Shown piece after piece: positions 40,586 through 49,451 of a stretch of 64,000 bases of DNA (positions are counted from its first letter, which is position 1; each line of letters starts with the position of its first letter). The stretch lies in the NCBI RefSeq assembly GCF_000007205.1, contig NC_005043.1:992001-1056000 (forward strand), written 5' to 3'. This DNA comes from Chlamydia pneumoniae TW-183. Lineage in GTDB: Bacteria; Chlamydiota; Chlamydiia; Chlamydiales; Chlamydiaceae. The translations under genes and the position numbers were made by a program. The notes under the pieces were generated by a model. The model ran no database searches, was not told where the DNA came from, and worked only from the letters and a program-made list of their open reading frames with translations.

Positions 40586-41743
40586 ATGAAATGGTTTGTT
40601 ATTTCCTGTTTATTAGGAATCTTTTCTCTAGGGCTGATTATGGTTTTTGATACTTCTTCAGCAGAAGTATTAGACCGCTCTTTAGAATGTAGTACACATA
40701 AAGCTCTCATCCGCCAGGTGACCTATCTTATCCTTGGCTTGGGAGTCGCATCGCTTCTCTACATGATGGAATGGAGAGATTTCTTAAAAATCAGTCCTGT
40801 GTTGCTTTCAGGAGCTGCCCTAGCCTTAATCTGTGTGTTTATTCCAGGATTAGGGATATGCCGTAATGGGGCAAGACGTTGGTTGGGGTTCGGTCAGCTA
40901 ACGATTCAACCTTCGGAATTTGTCAAGTACCTCGTCCCTATAGTCGCTCTATATTTCCTTACATTCTCTTCCCTCTATCAGAAACAACTGAAAATGTTTC
41001 TTAAACTTACAGCAATTTTATTTATTCCGATTCTTTTGATTGCTATAGAACCCGATAACGGATCTGCTGCTGTAATTTCAGCATCCCTGATTCCTGTGTT
41101 TATCATGACCTCAGTGCGCCTCCGCTACTGGCTTCTACCACTTCTGTGCGTCCTCATAGCTGGAGGAGCCCTTGCTTATAGAATGCCCTATGTTCGCTAC
41201 CGCTTAAACGTCTACCTTCATCCTGAACTCGACATCAAAGGAAGAGGACATCAGCCGTATCAAGCCAAAATTGCCGCAGGATCTGGAAAGCTACTAGGAA
41301 AAGGTCCTGGAGCTAGCCTTCAGAAGCTTACCTACCTCCCAGAAGCCCAAAATGACTATATTGCCGCAATCTACGCTGAGGAGTTCGGATTTTTAGGTAT
41401 GCTCGTCCTCATACTTTTGTATATGTGCTTTGTTTACGGAGGGTATGCAATCGCTATAAAAGCATCATCACTAGAAGGTGCTGCTTTGGCAATGGTCATT
41501 ACTTTGATTATTAGCATGCAAGCATTTATGAATTTAGGAGTCGTTTCAGGCCTGCTTCCTAGTAAAGGAGTCAACCTTCCTTTTTTTAGCCAAGGAGGGT
41601 CCTCTCTTATCGCAAATATGTGTGGAGTCACGTTGTTATTGAAGGTATATGATGAAGAAAATTCGAAAAGTAGCCTTGGCTGTAGGAGGTTCAGGAGGCC
41701 ACATTGTCCCAGCTCTCTCGGTAAAGGAAGCTTTTTCTCGTGA
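40586..41743 (+). CDS. ftsW: SEDS-family lipid II polymerase FtsW
   Basis: A 385-residue polytopic protein with the SEDS signatures: [19 protein letters not shown] near 92, the MTSVRLRYW loop near 171, [20 protein letters not shown] near 214 and the C-terminal [20 protein letters not shown] motif near 315. SEDS proteins polymerise lipid II with a partner class b PBP. The last 32 codons overlap the start of murG by 95 bases in another frame; most FtsW proteins could end near LLLKVYDEE, so the extra tail ([13 protein letters not shown]) may be an accident of the overlap. Start ATG 40586 follows nlpD by 18 bases. Confidence 0.94.
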   Translation: MKWFVISCLLGIFSLGLIMVFDTSSAEVLDRSLECSTHKALIRQVTYLILGLGVASLLYMMEWRDFLKISPVLLSGAALALICVFIPGLGICRNGARRWLGFGQLTIQPSEFVKYLVPIVALYFLTFSSLYQKQLKMFLKLTAILFIPILLIAIEPDNGSAAVISASLIPVFIMTSVRLRYWLLPLLCVLIAGGALAYRMPYVRYRLNVYLHPELDIKGRGHQPYQAKIAAGSGKLLGKGPGASLQKLTYLPEAQNDYIAAIYAEEFGFLGMLVLILLYMCFVYGGYAIAIKASSLEGAALAMVITLIISMQAFMNLGVVSGLLPSKGVNLPFFSQGGSSLIANMCGVTLLLKVYDEENSKSSLGCRRFRRPHCPSSLGKGSFFS

Positions 41744-42722
41744 AGGAATAGACGTATTACTACTAGGGAAAGGTCTCAAGAACCATCCTTCTTTGCAACA
41801 GGGAATCAGCTATCGGGAAATCCCCTCAGGACTTCCTACAGTCCTTAATCCCATAAAGATCATGAGCAGGACCCTTTCTCTATGTTCAGGATACCTGAAA
41901 GCAAGAAAGGAACTTAAAATTTTTGACCCTGACCTGGTCATAGGATTTGGGAGCTACCACTCTCTTCCCGTGTTGCTCGCAGGACTGTCCCATAAAATTC
42001 CCTTATTTCTACACGAACAAAATCTAGTTCCTGGAAAAGTAAATCAATTGTTTTCCCGCTATGCTCGAGGTATTGGAGTGAATTTCTCCCCCGTTACTAA
42101 ACACTTCCGCTGCCCCGCAGAAGAGGTCTTCCTTCCTAAACGAAGCTTCTCCTTAGGAAGCCCTATGATGAAGCGATGTACAAATCATACCCCTACAATC
42201 TGTGTTGTTGGAGGTTCTCAGGGAGCACAGATATTAAATACTTGTGTTCCCCAAGCTCTTGTCAAGCTAGTCAATAAGTACCCAAATATGTACGTCCATC
42301 ATATTGTAGGACCTAAAAGTGATGTTATGAAGGTGCAACATGTTTACAATCGTGGAGAGGTCCTCTGCTGTGTGAAGCCGTTCGAAGAGCAACTCCTAGA
42401 TGTCTTGCTTGCCGCAGATTTGGTCATCAGTAGGGCAGGAGCCACAATTTTAGAAGAAATTCTTTGGGCAAAAGTTCCCGGAATTTTAATTCCCTATCCA
42501 GGAGCTTATGGACATCAGGAAGTTAATGCTAAATTCTTTGTAGACGTCTTAGAAGGGGGAACTATGATCCTAGAAAAAGAATTAACAGAGAAGCTATTAG
42601 TAGAAAAAGTAACGTTTGCTTTAGACTCCCATAACAGAGAAAAACAACGCAATTCCCTAGCGGCGTATAGTCAGCAAAGGTCAACAAAAACATTCCATGC
42701 ATTCATTTGTGAATGCTTATAG
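41649..42722 (+). CDS. murG: UDP-GlcNAc--lipid I GlcNAc transferase MurG
   Basis: A 357-residue GT28 glycosyltransferase. The glycine loop [13 protein letters not shown] lies near residue 13, the [16 protein letters not shown] block near 96, [15 protein letters not shown] near 124, [10 protein letters not shown] near 188 and the donor-binding [20 protein letters not shown] region near 260. It makes lipid II at the cytoplasmic membrane face. The start (ATGATG at 41649) is preceded by GAAGG and lies inside the ftsW reading frame, so the genes are probably translationally coupled. Confidence 0.96.
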   Translation: MMKKIRKVALAVGGSGGHIVPALSVKEAFSREGIDVLLLGKGLKNHPSLQQGISYREIPSGLPTVLNPIKIMSRTLSLCSGYLKARKELKIFDPDLVIGFGSYHSLPVLLAGLSHKIPLFLHEQNLVPGKVNQLFSRYARGIGVNFSPVTKHFRCPAEEVFLPKRSFSLGSPMMKRCTNHTPTICVVGGSQGAQILNTCVPQALVKLVNKYPNMYVHHIVGPKSDVMKVQHVYNRGEVLCCVKPFEEQLLDVLLAADLVISRAGATILEEILWAKVPGILIPYPGAYGHQEVNAKFFVDVLEGGTMILEKELTEKLLVEKVTFALDSHNREKQRNSLAAYSQQRSTKTFHAFICECL

Positions 42723-42731
42723 GTTCATTAT

Positions 42732-45161
42732 ATGAAGGGAACTCCTCAGTATCATTTTATCGGTATCGGTGGTATAGGAATGAGCGCTTTAGCTCATATT
42801 TTGCTTGATCGTGGCTATGAGGTCTCTGGAAGCGACTTATATGAAAGCTATACGATCGAAAGCCTGAAAGCTAAAGGTGCGAGGTGTTTCTCAGGCCATG
42901 ATTCCTCCCATGTTCCTCATGATGCCGTCGTTGTTTATAGCTCAAGTATAGCCCCTGATAATGTAGAGTATCTTACCGCTATTCAAAGATCATCACGTCT
43001 TCTTCATAGAGCAGAGCTCTTGAGTCAGCTTATGGAGGGTTATGAAAGCATTCTGGTTTCAGGAAGCCATGGGAAGACAGGGACCTCATCTCTAATTCGA
43101 GCGATTTTCCAGGAAGCTCAGAAAGATCCCTCCTATGCTATTGGAGGACTCGCTGCAAACTGCCTGAATGGGTATTCTGGATCATCGAAAATCTTCGTTG
43201 CCGAAGCCGATGAAAGTGATGGGTCTTTAAAGCACTACACTCCCCGTGCAGTAGTCATTACAAATATAGATAATGAACATTTGAATAATTACGCTGGGAA
43301 TCTTGATAACCTGGTTCAGGTAATCCAGGACTTCTCTAGAAAAGTAACAGATCTCAATAAGGTATTCTATAACGGGGATTGTCCTATTTTGAAAGGAAAT
43401 GTCCAAGGGATTTCTTATGGATATTCACCAGAATGTCAATTGCATATCGTTTCCTATAATCAAAAGGCATGGCAATCTCACTTTTCCTTTACCTTTTTAG
43501 GCCAGGAGTATCAAGACATTGAGCTCAATCTCCCTGGACAACATAACGCTGCAAATGCAGCAGCAGCCTGTGGAGTTGCTCTTACCTTTGGCATAGACAT
43601 AAACATCATTCGAAAAGCTCTCAAAAAATTCTCGGGAGTTCATCGACGTCTAGAAAGAAAAAATATATCCGAAAGCTTTCTTTTCTTAGAAGATTATGCT
43701 CATCATCCTGTAGAGGTTGCACATACCCTGCGCTCTGTGCGTGATGCTGTGGGTTTGCGAAGAGTCATCGCAATTTTTCAACCACATCGATTCTCTCGTT
43801 TAGAAGAGTGCTTACAAACCTTCCCCAAAGCTTTCCAAGAAGCTGATGAAGTCATACTTACAGATGTCTATAGTGCCGGAGAAAGTCCTAGAGAGTCTAT
43901 CATTCTTTCCGACCTTGCGGAACAGATTCGTAAGTCTTCTTATGTCCATTGTTGTTATGTTCCCCATGGAGACATCGTAGATTATCTACGAAACTACATT
44001 CGCATTCATGATGTCTGTGTTTCTCTAGGAGCTGGAAATATCTATACTATTGGAGAGGCTTTAAAAGACTTTAACCCTAAAAAATTATCCATAGGACTCG
44101 TCTGTGGAGGGAAATCTTGCGAACACGATATTTCTCTACTTTCTGCTCAACATGTCTCTAAATATATTTCTCCTGAATTCTATGATGTGAGTTACTTCAT
44201 CATAAATCGTCAGGGCTTATGGAGAACAGGAAAGGATTTTCCTCATCTTATTGAAGAGACTCAAGGGGATTCGCCACTTTCTTCTGAAATCGCTTCAGCT
44301 TTAGCAAAAGTCGACTGTTTGTTTCCCGTGCTCCATGGCCCATTTGGAGAGGATGGTACGATCCAGGGATTTTTTGAAATCTTAGGAAAACCTTATGCCG
44401 GACCCTCACCATCTTTAGCAGCAACTGCAATGGATAAGCTGTTAACAAAACGAATTGCATCAGCAGTGGGTGTTCCTGTAGTCCCTTACCAACCTTTAAA
44501 TCTCTGTTTCTGGAAACGCAATCCAGAACTATGTATTCAGAATCTTATAGAGACATTTTCTTTCCCTATGATTGTAAAAACTGCACATTTGGGATCTAGT
44601 ATTGGGATATTTTTAGTCCGTGATAAAGAGGAATTACAAGAAAAGATCTCAGAAGCATTTCTATATGACACGGATGTGTTTGTGGAGGAAAGTCGCTTAG
44701 GGTCTCGTGAAATCGAAGTGTCCTGTATCGGCCATTCTTCTAGCTGGTATTGTATGGCAGGGCCTAATGAACGCTGTGGTGCTAGTGGGTTTATTGATTA
44801 TCAAGAGAAATATGGATTTGATGGCATAGATTGCGCAAAGATCTCTTTTGATTTACAGCTCTCACAAGAATCTTTAGATTGTGTTAGAGAACTTGCAGAG
44901 CGTGTCTACCGAGCAATGCAAGGAAAAGGTTCAGCTCGAATAGATTTTTTCTTGGATGAAGAGGGGAATTATTGGTTGTCAGAGGTCAATCCTATTCCAG
45001 GAATGACAGCAGCTAGCCCATTTTTACAAGCTTTTGTTCACGCAGGATGGACGCAAGAACAAATTGTAGATCACTTTATTATAGATGCTCTACATAAGTT
45101 TGATAAGCAGCAGACTATCGAACAGGCATTCACTAAAGAACAAGATTTAGTTAAAAGATAA
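42732..45161 (+). CDS. murC/ddl: MurC-Ddl fusion (UDP-MurNAc--L-Ala ligase / D-Ala--D-Ala ligase)
   Basis: An 809-residue two-enzyme fusion. Residues 1 to about 447 are MurC: HFIGIGGIGMSALAHIL near 8, P-loop SGSHGKTGTSSLI near 110, EADESDGSL near 157, YAHHPVEVAHTL near 320. Residues from about 450 are an ATP-grasp D-Ala--D-Ala ligase: LVCGGKSCEHDISLLSAQHV, LHGPFGEDGTIQGFFE near 535, SSIGIFLV near 620, and LSEVNPIPGMTAASPF near 750 with the metal-binding Glu/Asn. This fusion is a known chlamydial trait; both activities supply the pentapeptide precursor. It is the last gene of the cluster and is followed by a strong terminator. No indel at the junction. Confidence 0.97.
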   Translation: MKGTPQYHFIGIGGIGMSALAHILLDRGYEVSGSDLYESYTIESLKAKGARCFSGHDSSHVPHDAVVVYSSSIAPDNVEYLTAIQRSSRLLHRAELLSQLMEGYESILVSGSHGKTGTSSLIRAIFQEAQKDPSYAIGGLAANCLNGYSGSSKIFVAEADESDGSLKHYTPRAVVITNIDNEHLNNYAGNLDNLVQVIQDFSRKVTDLNKVFYNGDCPILKGNVQGISYGYSPECQLHIVSYNQKAWQSHFSFTFLGQEYQDIELNLPGQHNAANAAAACGVALTFGIDINIIRKALKKFSGVHRRLERKNISESFLFLEDYAHHPVEVAHTLRSVRDAVGLRRVIAIFQPHRFSRLEECLQTFPKAFQEADEVILTDVYSAGESPRESIILSDLAEQIRKSSYVHCCYVPHGDIVDYLRNYIRIHDVCVSLGAGNIYTIGEALKDFNPKKLSIGLVCGGKSCEHDISLLSAQHVSKYISPEFYDVSYFIINRQGLWRTGKDFPHLIEETQGDSPLSSEIASALAKVDCLFPVLHGPFGEDGTIQGFFEILGKPYAGPSPSLAATAMDKLLTKRIASAVGVPVVPYQPLNLCFWKRNPELCIQNLIETFSFPMIVKTAHLGSSIGIFLVRDKEELQEKISEAFLYDTDVFVEESRLGSREIEVSCIGHSSSWYCMAGPNERCGASGFIDYQEKYGFDGIDCAKISFDLQLSQESLDCVRELAERVYRAMQGKGSARIDFFLDEEGNYWLSEVNPIPGMTAASPFLQAFVHAGWTQEQIVDHFIIDALHKFDKQQTIEQAFTKEQDLVKR

Positions 45162-45163
45162 TA

Positions 45164-45202
45164 AAAAAACTAGAGATCTTTTTATTAAAATCTCTAGTTT
45201 TT
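45164..45202. terminator. Bidirectional terminator after murC-ddl
   Basis: An inverted repeat with arms around AACTAGAGAT and ATCTCTAGTT, flanked by A6 on the left and T5 on the right, within 45164-45202. The A/T flanks supply a U-tract in either direction. It ends the plus-strand dcw cluster and the opposing KH-protein gene. Confidence 0.92.
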
Positions 45203-45234
45203 ACATGTAAACAAAAGCAGACGAATAACTACGA

Positions 45235-45663
45235 TTAATGGTGGTTACTACATTCGCAAGAATGATGCATATTGCCTTCTTCTTGTTCTTCTTGATTAAG
45301 ATCTTCGTCGTAATGACAGTGTCCACTGCAGCAGGTGTCAGACTCGCCGAAAGTATCTTCAGTAGAGTTAGAAGAGTCATTATCACAGATGTAATCTTGA
45401 TCAGCAATCACATCAGTTCCATTTTCAGGCTGAACCAAATCTATCTGCACTTTCTTTTTTAATCTAGAACATACACGTCTAAGAATCGTTCTTAGCGCAT
45501 GTATTGTGTTCCCTCTTCTTCCAATAATTTTCCCAATATCCTCTGCTGCGACACGAATTTCTAACTTAATAGATTCGTTATCCTCGTCTTCAATAGAACG
45601 AATTTCAACAGCTTCAGGATTAGTAACTAAATTCTTAACAATATATGCTACAAACTCTTCCAT
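45235..45663 (-). CDS. KhpA-like KH-domain RNA-binding protein with Cys/His-rich tail
   Basis: A 142-residue protein, using the ATG at 45663 (MEEFVAYIVKNLVTNPEAV), the usual start of this family; the frame runs further upstream into cutA but that part is not family-like. Residues 1-78 form a KH domain of the KhpA/YlqC type with the GxxG loop IGRRGNTI near 47-54. KhpA proteins normally stop near 80 residues. Here an acidic tail follows (80-142), ending with CCSGHCHYDED and MHHSCECSNHH clusters: Cys 111, 112, 116, 136, 138 and His 115, 117, 133, 134, 141, 142. The tail looks able to bind metal. The next gene upstream is cutA. RNA binding is inferred from family; the tail function is unknown. 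Confidence 0.85.
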   Translation of the reverse strand: MEEFVAYIVKNLVTNPEAVEIRSIEDEDNESIKLEIRVAAEDIGKIIGRRGNTIHALRTILRRVCSRLKKKVQIDLVQPENGTDVIADQDYICDNDSSNSTEDTFGESDTCCSGHCHYDEDLNQEEQEEGNMHHSCECSNHH

Positions 45664-45764
45664 AAAGTCCAAATTAAATTGAGATATAGAAAGAAAAAAA
45701 CATAACTCTATGTTTTTAAAGTTCCTGAAGAAAGGATAGATATTCAAAATGAAAAAGTCAATGT

Positions 45765-46103
45765 CTAATCTGAAAGCGGAGGCTTCTCTGGATAGCTGAG
45801 AATCGTTAACCAATTCAAGTACCTCGGATCCCCATTTTCAATAGGAAATAGTAAGACTTCAGGAACCTCATAGCCAGAGAACTCCTGAATAGCAAGACAA
45901 ATTTCCGAGAAGCGTATGTCTATCGATTTGATTTGTATATGATGTTCTTCAGACTCACATAGCTTGCCTTCCCATAGATATGTCGATGTGCCTTTAGGGA
46001 ATACATGCACACAGGAAGCAAGACGCTCTGTAATCAGATGTCTAGCTAAGGAGCGAGCACTTTCCTCCGAAGGGAAAGATGTAAGAATAAGAACAGCAGT
46101 CAT
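45765..46103 (-). CDS. cutA: CutA-family protein
   Basis: A 112-residue protein with the CutA1 layout: LITSFPSEESARSLARHLI near 6-25, ERLASCVHVFPKGTSTYLWEGKL near 27-49 and the EVPEVLLFPIENGDPRYLNWL block near 80-100. CutA1 proteins are trimers with a ferredoxin-like fold. They were named for divalent cation tolerance, but their true function is unsettled. The start overlaps the ftsQ-like gene end by four bases (ATGA), indicating coupling; the KH-protein gene lies 101 bases downstream. Confidence 0.92.
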   Translation of the reverse strand: MTAVLILTSFPSEESARSLARHLITERLASCVHVFPKGTSTYLWEGKLCESEEHHIQIKSIDIRFSEICLAIQEFSGYEVPEVLLFPIENGDPRYLNWLTILSYPEKPPLSD

Positions 46104-46912
46104 AGAGCTTTTAATAATAAGAAATTTGGAAAACGCAAATCATAGACATATTGTTTTTCGCTCTCGATTACAGGACTTTTTTTCATGTGCTTATACAGGT
46201 CTAAGGCACGATCTAAGGTCTTAATTGGAAGTCTTAACAGACTGCCTGAAGAGAGCGTCACTATAATTTCTCCAGGGTATGCATCAGATAAAGATAAATC
46301 AATGATTTTCGGAGACTCCATAGCAAGCTCCTTAAGAAGAATCTTGGTAAAAAGCATTTTTTCTTTAGGGAGTTTTTGCATTTTTAAATCTTCTTGAGAG
46401 AAAAAAATCTGAGGGAGATTCAGAGAGGGGAAGTACGGTTGACCAAGAAAGCAGCTCCCCTCGAGATTGCATAACGTATTAGATCGGTTCCCAACATAAG
46501 CAATAGGTGTTTGTAAGGTATAGAAAATTGTAATGCCCTTATTATCAGGAGATTTTTCTATAACTAAAGAGGAAAAAATCCCAAGAGCATGCAAGCTCGA
46601 CTCAGCTTCTTTAATAGAGAATTCATGGAGATATGTAGGTGCATCCGCAGAAAGACGTAAATGTTCTGCAATCGCAGTAGGAGGGACTTTGGATAGAGTG
46701 GAGGAAACTAAAAATAGGTTCCTAATGGGAGAAGGATTGAATTTAGATAAAGACAGTTCAGGGAGAAATAACCAACAAAATGTAGGAACACAAACAAGGG
46801 AACTCAAAACGATCAGGATCGAAGCATAACATAAAGAGTATTGAGGACCCGGAGGGAAAAGCGTTTTGAAAAAACGTCTTATCATGAGCTCATTGTTTTT
46901 TATTATGATCAT
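46100..46912 (-). CDS. ftsQ: Divergent cell-division protein FtsQ (CT764 homolog)
   Basis: A protein of 270 residues from ATG 46912, or 261 from the internal ATG at 46885 (MIRRFFKTLFPPGPQ). It has a short basic cytoplasmic start, one membrane span (about residues 30-52) and a periplasmic part. That part has a POTRA-like segment (SIKEAESSLHALGIFSSLVIEKS near 99) and a C-terminal KQYVYDLRFPNFLLLK strand like the FtsQ end that pairs with FtsB. Published work on C. trachomatis identified CT764 as a candidate FtsQ. Similarity is low. It lies just outside the dcw cluster on the opposite strand, coupled to cutA by a four-base overlap. Confidence 0.72.
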   Translation of the reverse strand: MIIIKNNELMIRRFFKTLFPPGPQYSLCYASILIVLSSLVCVPTFCWLFLPELSLSKFNPSPIRNLFLVSSTLSKVPPTAIAEHLRLSADAPTYLHEFSIKEAESSLHALGIFSSLVIEKSPDNKGITIFYTLQTPIAYVGNRSNTLCNLEGSCFLGQPYFPSLNLPQIFFSQEDLKMQKLPKEKMLFTKILLKELAMESPKIIDLSLSDAYPGEIIVTLSSGSLLRLPIKTLDRALDLYKHMKKSPVIESEKQYVYDLRFPNFLLLKAL

Positions 46913-46959
46913 AAATAATATCGCTAATATTTACGAGATTCCTCTTGGAGAGATTACTG

Positions 46960-47292
46960 ATGAATTTATCAGCTAAAGAATACGGAGATATCATTGTTAT
47001 TTATTTACAAGGATCTTTAGATGCCGTCTCAGTGCCTAGTGTTCAAGAGTATTTAGAGCAGTTTATACAGAAGAAACATCTTAAAATTGCTCTGAATTTT
47101 ACAGATGTCTCGTATATCAGTAGCGCAGGGATTCGTCTACTGCTGTCTAATTTTAAATTGGTTCAGAGCTTGGGAGGAAAAATGTGCCTATGCTGTGTCA
47201 AAGAGAGTGTAACCGAAGTCATGCGGATTGCAGGTTTAGACCAATTGATCTTGCTCTGCCAGTCTGAACAGGAATGTTTAAGTAAGTTATAG
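46960..47292 (+). CDS. rsbV: Anti-anti-sigma factor, STAS domain (RsbV-like)
   Basis: A 110-residue STAS protein. The frame is open from a TTG at 46945, but GGAG at 46947-46950 fits the ATG at 46960 (MNLSAKEYGDIIVIYLQG). The phosphoacceptor region is DVSYISSAGIRLLLS near 50-64, with the conserved Ser-Ser-Ala-Gly. RsbV-type proteins release a partner from an RsbW-type kinase when unphosphorylated. Chlamydiae have two rsbV genes, an RsbW and an RsbU-like phosphatase in a partner-switching network reported to sense TCA metabolites; this fits rsbV2. It precedes miaA by nine bases. Confidence 0.9.
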   Translation: MNLSAKEYGDIIVIYLQGSLDAVSVPSVQEYLEQFIQKKHLKIALNFTDVSYISSAGIRLLLSNFKLVQSLGGKMCLCCVKESVTEVMRIAGLDQLILLCQSEQECLSKL

Positions 47293-47301
47293 TTTCTCTA
47301 T

Positions 47302-48330
47302 ATGCTTCCTTTTGAATTCGAGTTTAATACAACTTCTTCTCCTGAATGCGACGTATGCCTTGATCCTCAGAAGTTATTTGTAAAGCTATTTAAGCGTACG
47401 ATCGTCTTGCTTTCAGGACCTACAGGATCTGGGAAAACTGATGTTTCTTTAGCATTAGCCCCCATGATTGATGGAGAGATCGTCTCAGTGGATTCTATGC
47501 AAGTATACCAAGGCATGGATATCGGAACTGCAAAAGTATCTCTAAAAGCTAGACAAGAGATTCCTCACCATTTAATTGACATCCGACATGTTCAAGAGCC
47601 GTTTAATGTTGTGGATTTTTATTATGAAGCAATTCAAGCATGCCAAAACATTTTATCAAGAAATAAAGTTCCTATTTTAGTTGGTGGCTCAGGGTTTTAT
47701 TTTCATGCCTTTCTTTCAGGTCCTCCTAAAGGTCCCGCGGCAGATCCTCAGATACGAGAACAGCTTGAAGCGATAGCAGAAGAACACGGGGTTTCTGCTC
47801 TTTATGAGGACCTACTTCTTAAAGATCCAGAATATGCTCAAACAATCACTAAGAATGATAAAAATAAAATCATTCGAGGATTGGAAATTATCCAACTTAC
47901 AGGAAAAAAAGTTAGCGATCATGAATGGGATATCGTTCCCAAAGCTTCAAGAGAGTATTGTTGTCGTGCCTGGTTTCTTTCCCCTGAAACAGAATTTTTG
48001 AAAAATAATATTCAAATGCGTTGCGAAGCTATGCTGCAAGAAGGGCTGCTAGAGGAAGTCAGGGGATTATTGAACCAGGGAATAAGGGAAAACCCTTCAG
48101 CATTCAAGGCCATTGGATATCGAGAATGGATAGAATTCCTTGATAACGGAGAGAAATTAGAAGAGTACGAGGAGACAAAAAGAAAATTTGTATCCAATAG
48201 TTGGCATTATACTAAAAAACAAAAAACATGGTTTAAACGTTATTCGATATTTCGAGAACTTCCGACATTAGGCCTCTCTTCGGACGCAATTGCTCAGAAG
48301 ATAGCTAAAGACTACTTACTGTACAGCTGA
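47302..48330 (+). CDS. miaA: tRNA dimethylallyltransferase MiaA
   Basis: A 342-residue protein. The P-loop GPTGSGKTDVSLALA lies near 39-53 and the VSVDSMQVYQGMDIGTAK motif near 64-81 holds the catalytic Asp; HHLIDI follows near 94 and AIGYREW near 271. MiaA isopentenylates A37 of tRNAs that read UNN codons. About 30 residues precede the usual start (LPFEFEFNTTSSPECDVCLD), an extension I cannot assign; the ATG at 47302 is kept because no closer in-frame Met exists before the P-loop. It follows rsbV by nine bases and overlaps mqnC tail-to-tail by 26. Confidence 0.95.
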   Translation: MLPFEFEFNTTSSPECDVCLDPQKLFVKLFKRTIVLLSGPTGSGKTDVSLALAPMIDGEIVSVDSMQVYQGMDIGTAKVSLKARQEIPHHLIDIRHVQEPFNVVDFYYEAIQACQNILSRNKVPILVGGSGFYFHAFLSGPPKGPAADPQIREQLEAIAEEHGVSALYEDLLLKDPEYAQTITKNDKNKIIRGLEIIQLTGKKVSDHEWDIVPKASREYCCRAWFLSPETEFLKNNIQMRCEAMLQEGLLEEVRGLLNQGIRENPSAFKAIGYREWIEFLDNGEKLEEYEETKRKFVSNSWHYTKKQKTWFKRYSIFRELPTLGLSSDAIAQKIAKDYLLYS

Positions 48331-49366
48331 TGTGTTGATAAAAGGTATTTCTCTCCACAGGAATGAAACCTTCAGATCGAATGATATTACAGATTTCTTC
48401 TTCAGAGCTCTGTATCGACCATCCTGTAGCTTTATGCACGCTTTCGTCTAAAATAACCCCTCCAAAATCATCAGCTCCGTAATGGAGAGCTTTCGCTCCT
48501 AAGCTTTTACCCTCGCCAAACCATGAGGCTGCTACGTGATCAAAATTATCCAGAAAGATTCTGCCCAAAGCTAAAATGCGGTAATAGGTTTCAATAGAAG
48601 CTTGTTGAGGAACGTTACGTCTTAGGGCCGTATTCCCAGGTTTATAACTCCAGGGGATAAAACTATAAAAGCCAGGGCAGCTATCTTGAGCATCACGGAG
48701 TGTTTGAAGATGTATAAGGATATCTTCTGGGTTCTCCACATGCCCAAACATCATTGTTGCTGTTGTGCGAAAGCCCATGAGATGGGCTAACTTATGTAGA
48801 TTGATCCAGCCCCCAGGCTGCATTTTTTTTGGAGAGATGATTTTTCTAACTCTCTCTGAAAGAATCTCAGCCCCGCCCCCAGGGATGGTACGTTGCCCCG
48901 CATCCCATAACCTTTGGAGACCTTGCTCAATACTGATGCCAGAGACCCGGCAAGCATGTTCGATTTCTACTGCAGAAAAGAAATGAGGATGGATGGAAGG
49001 AAATTCTTGAACAGTAATGCGTACGAGTTCTTCAAGATAATCGATGCCTAACCCCGGGTGCACACCACCTTGCAGTAAAACAGTTTTGACTCCTGAACTT
49101 ACATAACGTTGTAATAGGCTGCGAACTTCATCAAAAGATAATAGATAAGCGTCGGGAGATTTAGGCTTTCTGTAGAACGCACAAAACGTACAATCTATTT
49201 TACAAATATTAGTATAGTTTGGATTGGCATCCAAAACATAAGTAACTTCATTTGAAGGATATCGTTCTTTACGAATCGCGTCCGCACGCTCTTGTAATCT
49301 CTCGATAGGGGACGAAACAAATAGCTCTAATCCTTCTTCAAATGAAATTCTTTTACATAAATTCAT
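48305..49366 (-). CDS. mqnC: Cyclic dehypoxanthinyl futalosine synthase MqnC
   Basis: A 353-residue radical SAM protein. The CKIDCTFCAFYR cluster motif (CxxxCxxC) lies near residues 56-67, GVKTVLLQGGVHPGLG near 94, PGGGAEILS near 160, and FYSFIPWSYKPGNTAL near 233. MqnC forms the cyclic futalosine intermediate in the alternative menaquinone route. In C. trachomatis the futalosine route is supported by work on CT263. Length is normal (about 360). It stands alone, divergent from the coiled-coil gene and convergent with miaA. Confidence 0.9.
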   Translation of the reverse strand: MNLCKRISFEEGLELFVSSPIERLQERADAIRKERYPSNEVTYVLDANPNYTNICKIDCTFCAFYRKPKSPDAYLLSFDEVRSLLQRYVSSGVKTVLLQGGVHPGLGIDYLEELVRITVQEFPSIHPHFFSAVEIEHACRVSGISIEQGLQRLWDAGQRTIPGGGAEILSERVRKIISPKKMQPGGWINLHKLAHLMGFRTTATMMFGHVENPEDILIHLQTLRDAQDSCPGFYSFIPWSYKPGNTALRRNVPQQASIETYYRILALGRIFLDNFDHVAASWFGEGKSLGAKALHYGADDFGGVILDESVHKATGWSIQSSEEEICNIIRSEGFIPVERNTFYQHISCTVSSL

Positions 49367-49451
49367 AAAATAATTGACGTTAAAGATTGCTAGCAGCAGA
49401 CTTTAAGTTTTAACAATTTTATTTGTCAAGCCCCACACCTAAGTTGTTATT

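Noticed and set aside
45664-45813. Extended N-terminus for the KH protein
   Set aside because: The extension overlaps cutA and lacks family similarity; MEEF at 45663 matches the usual start.
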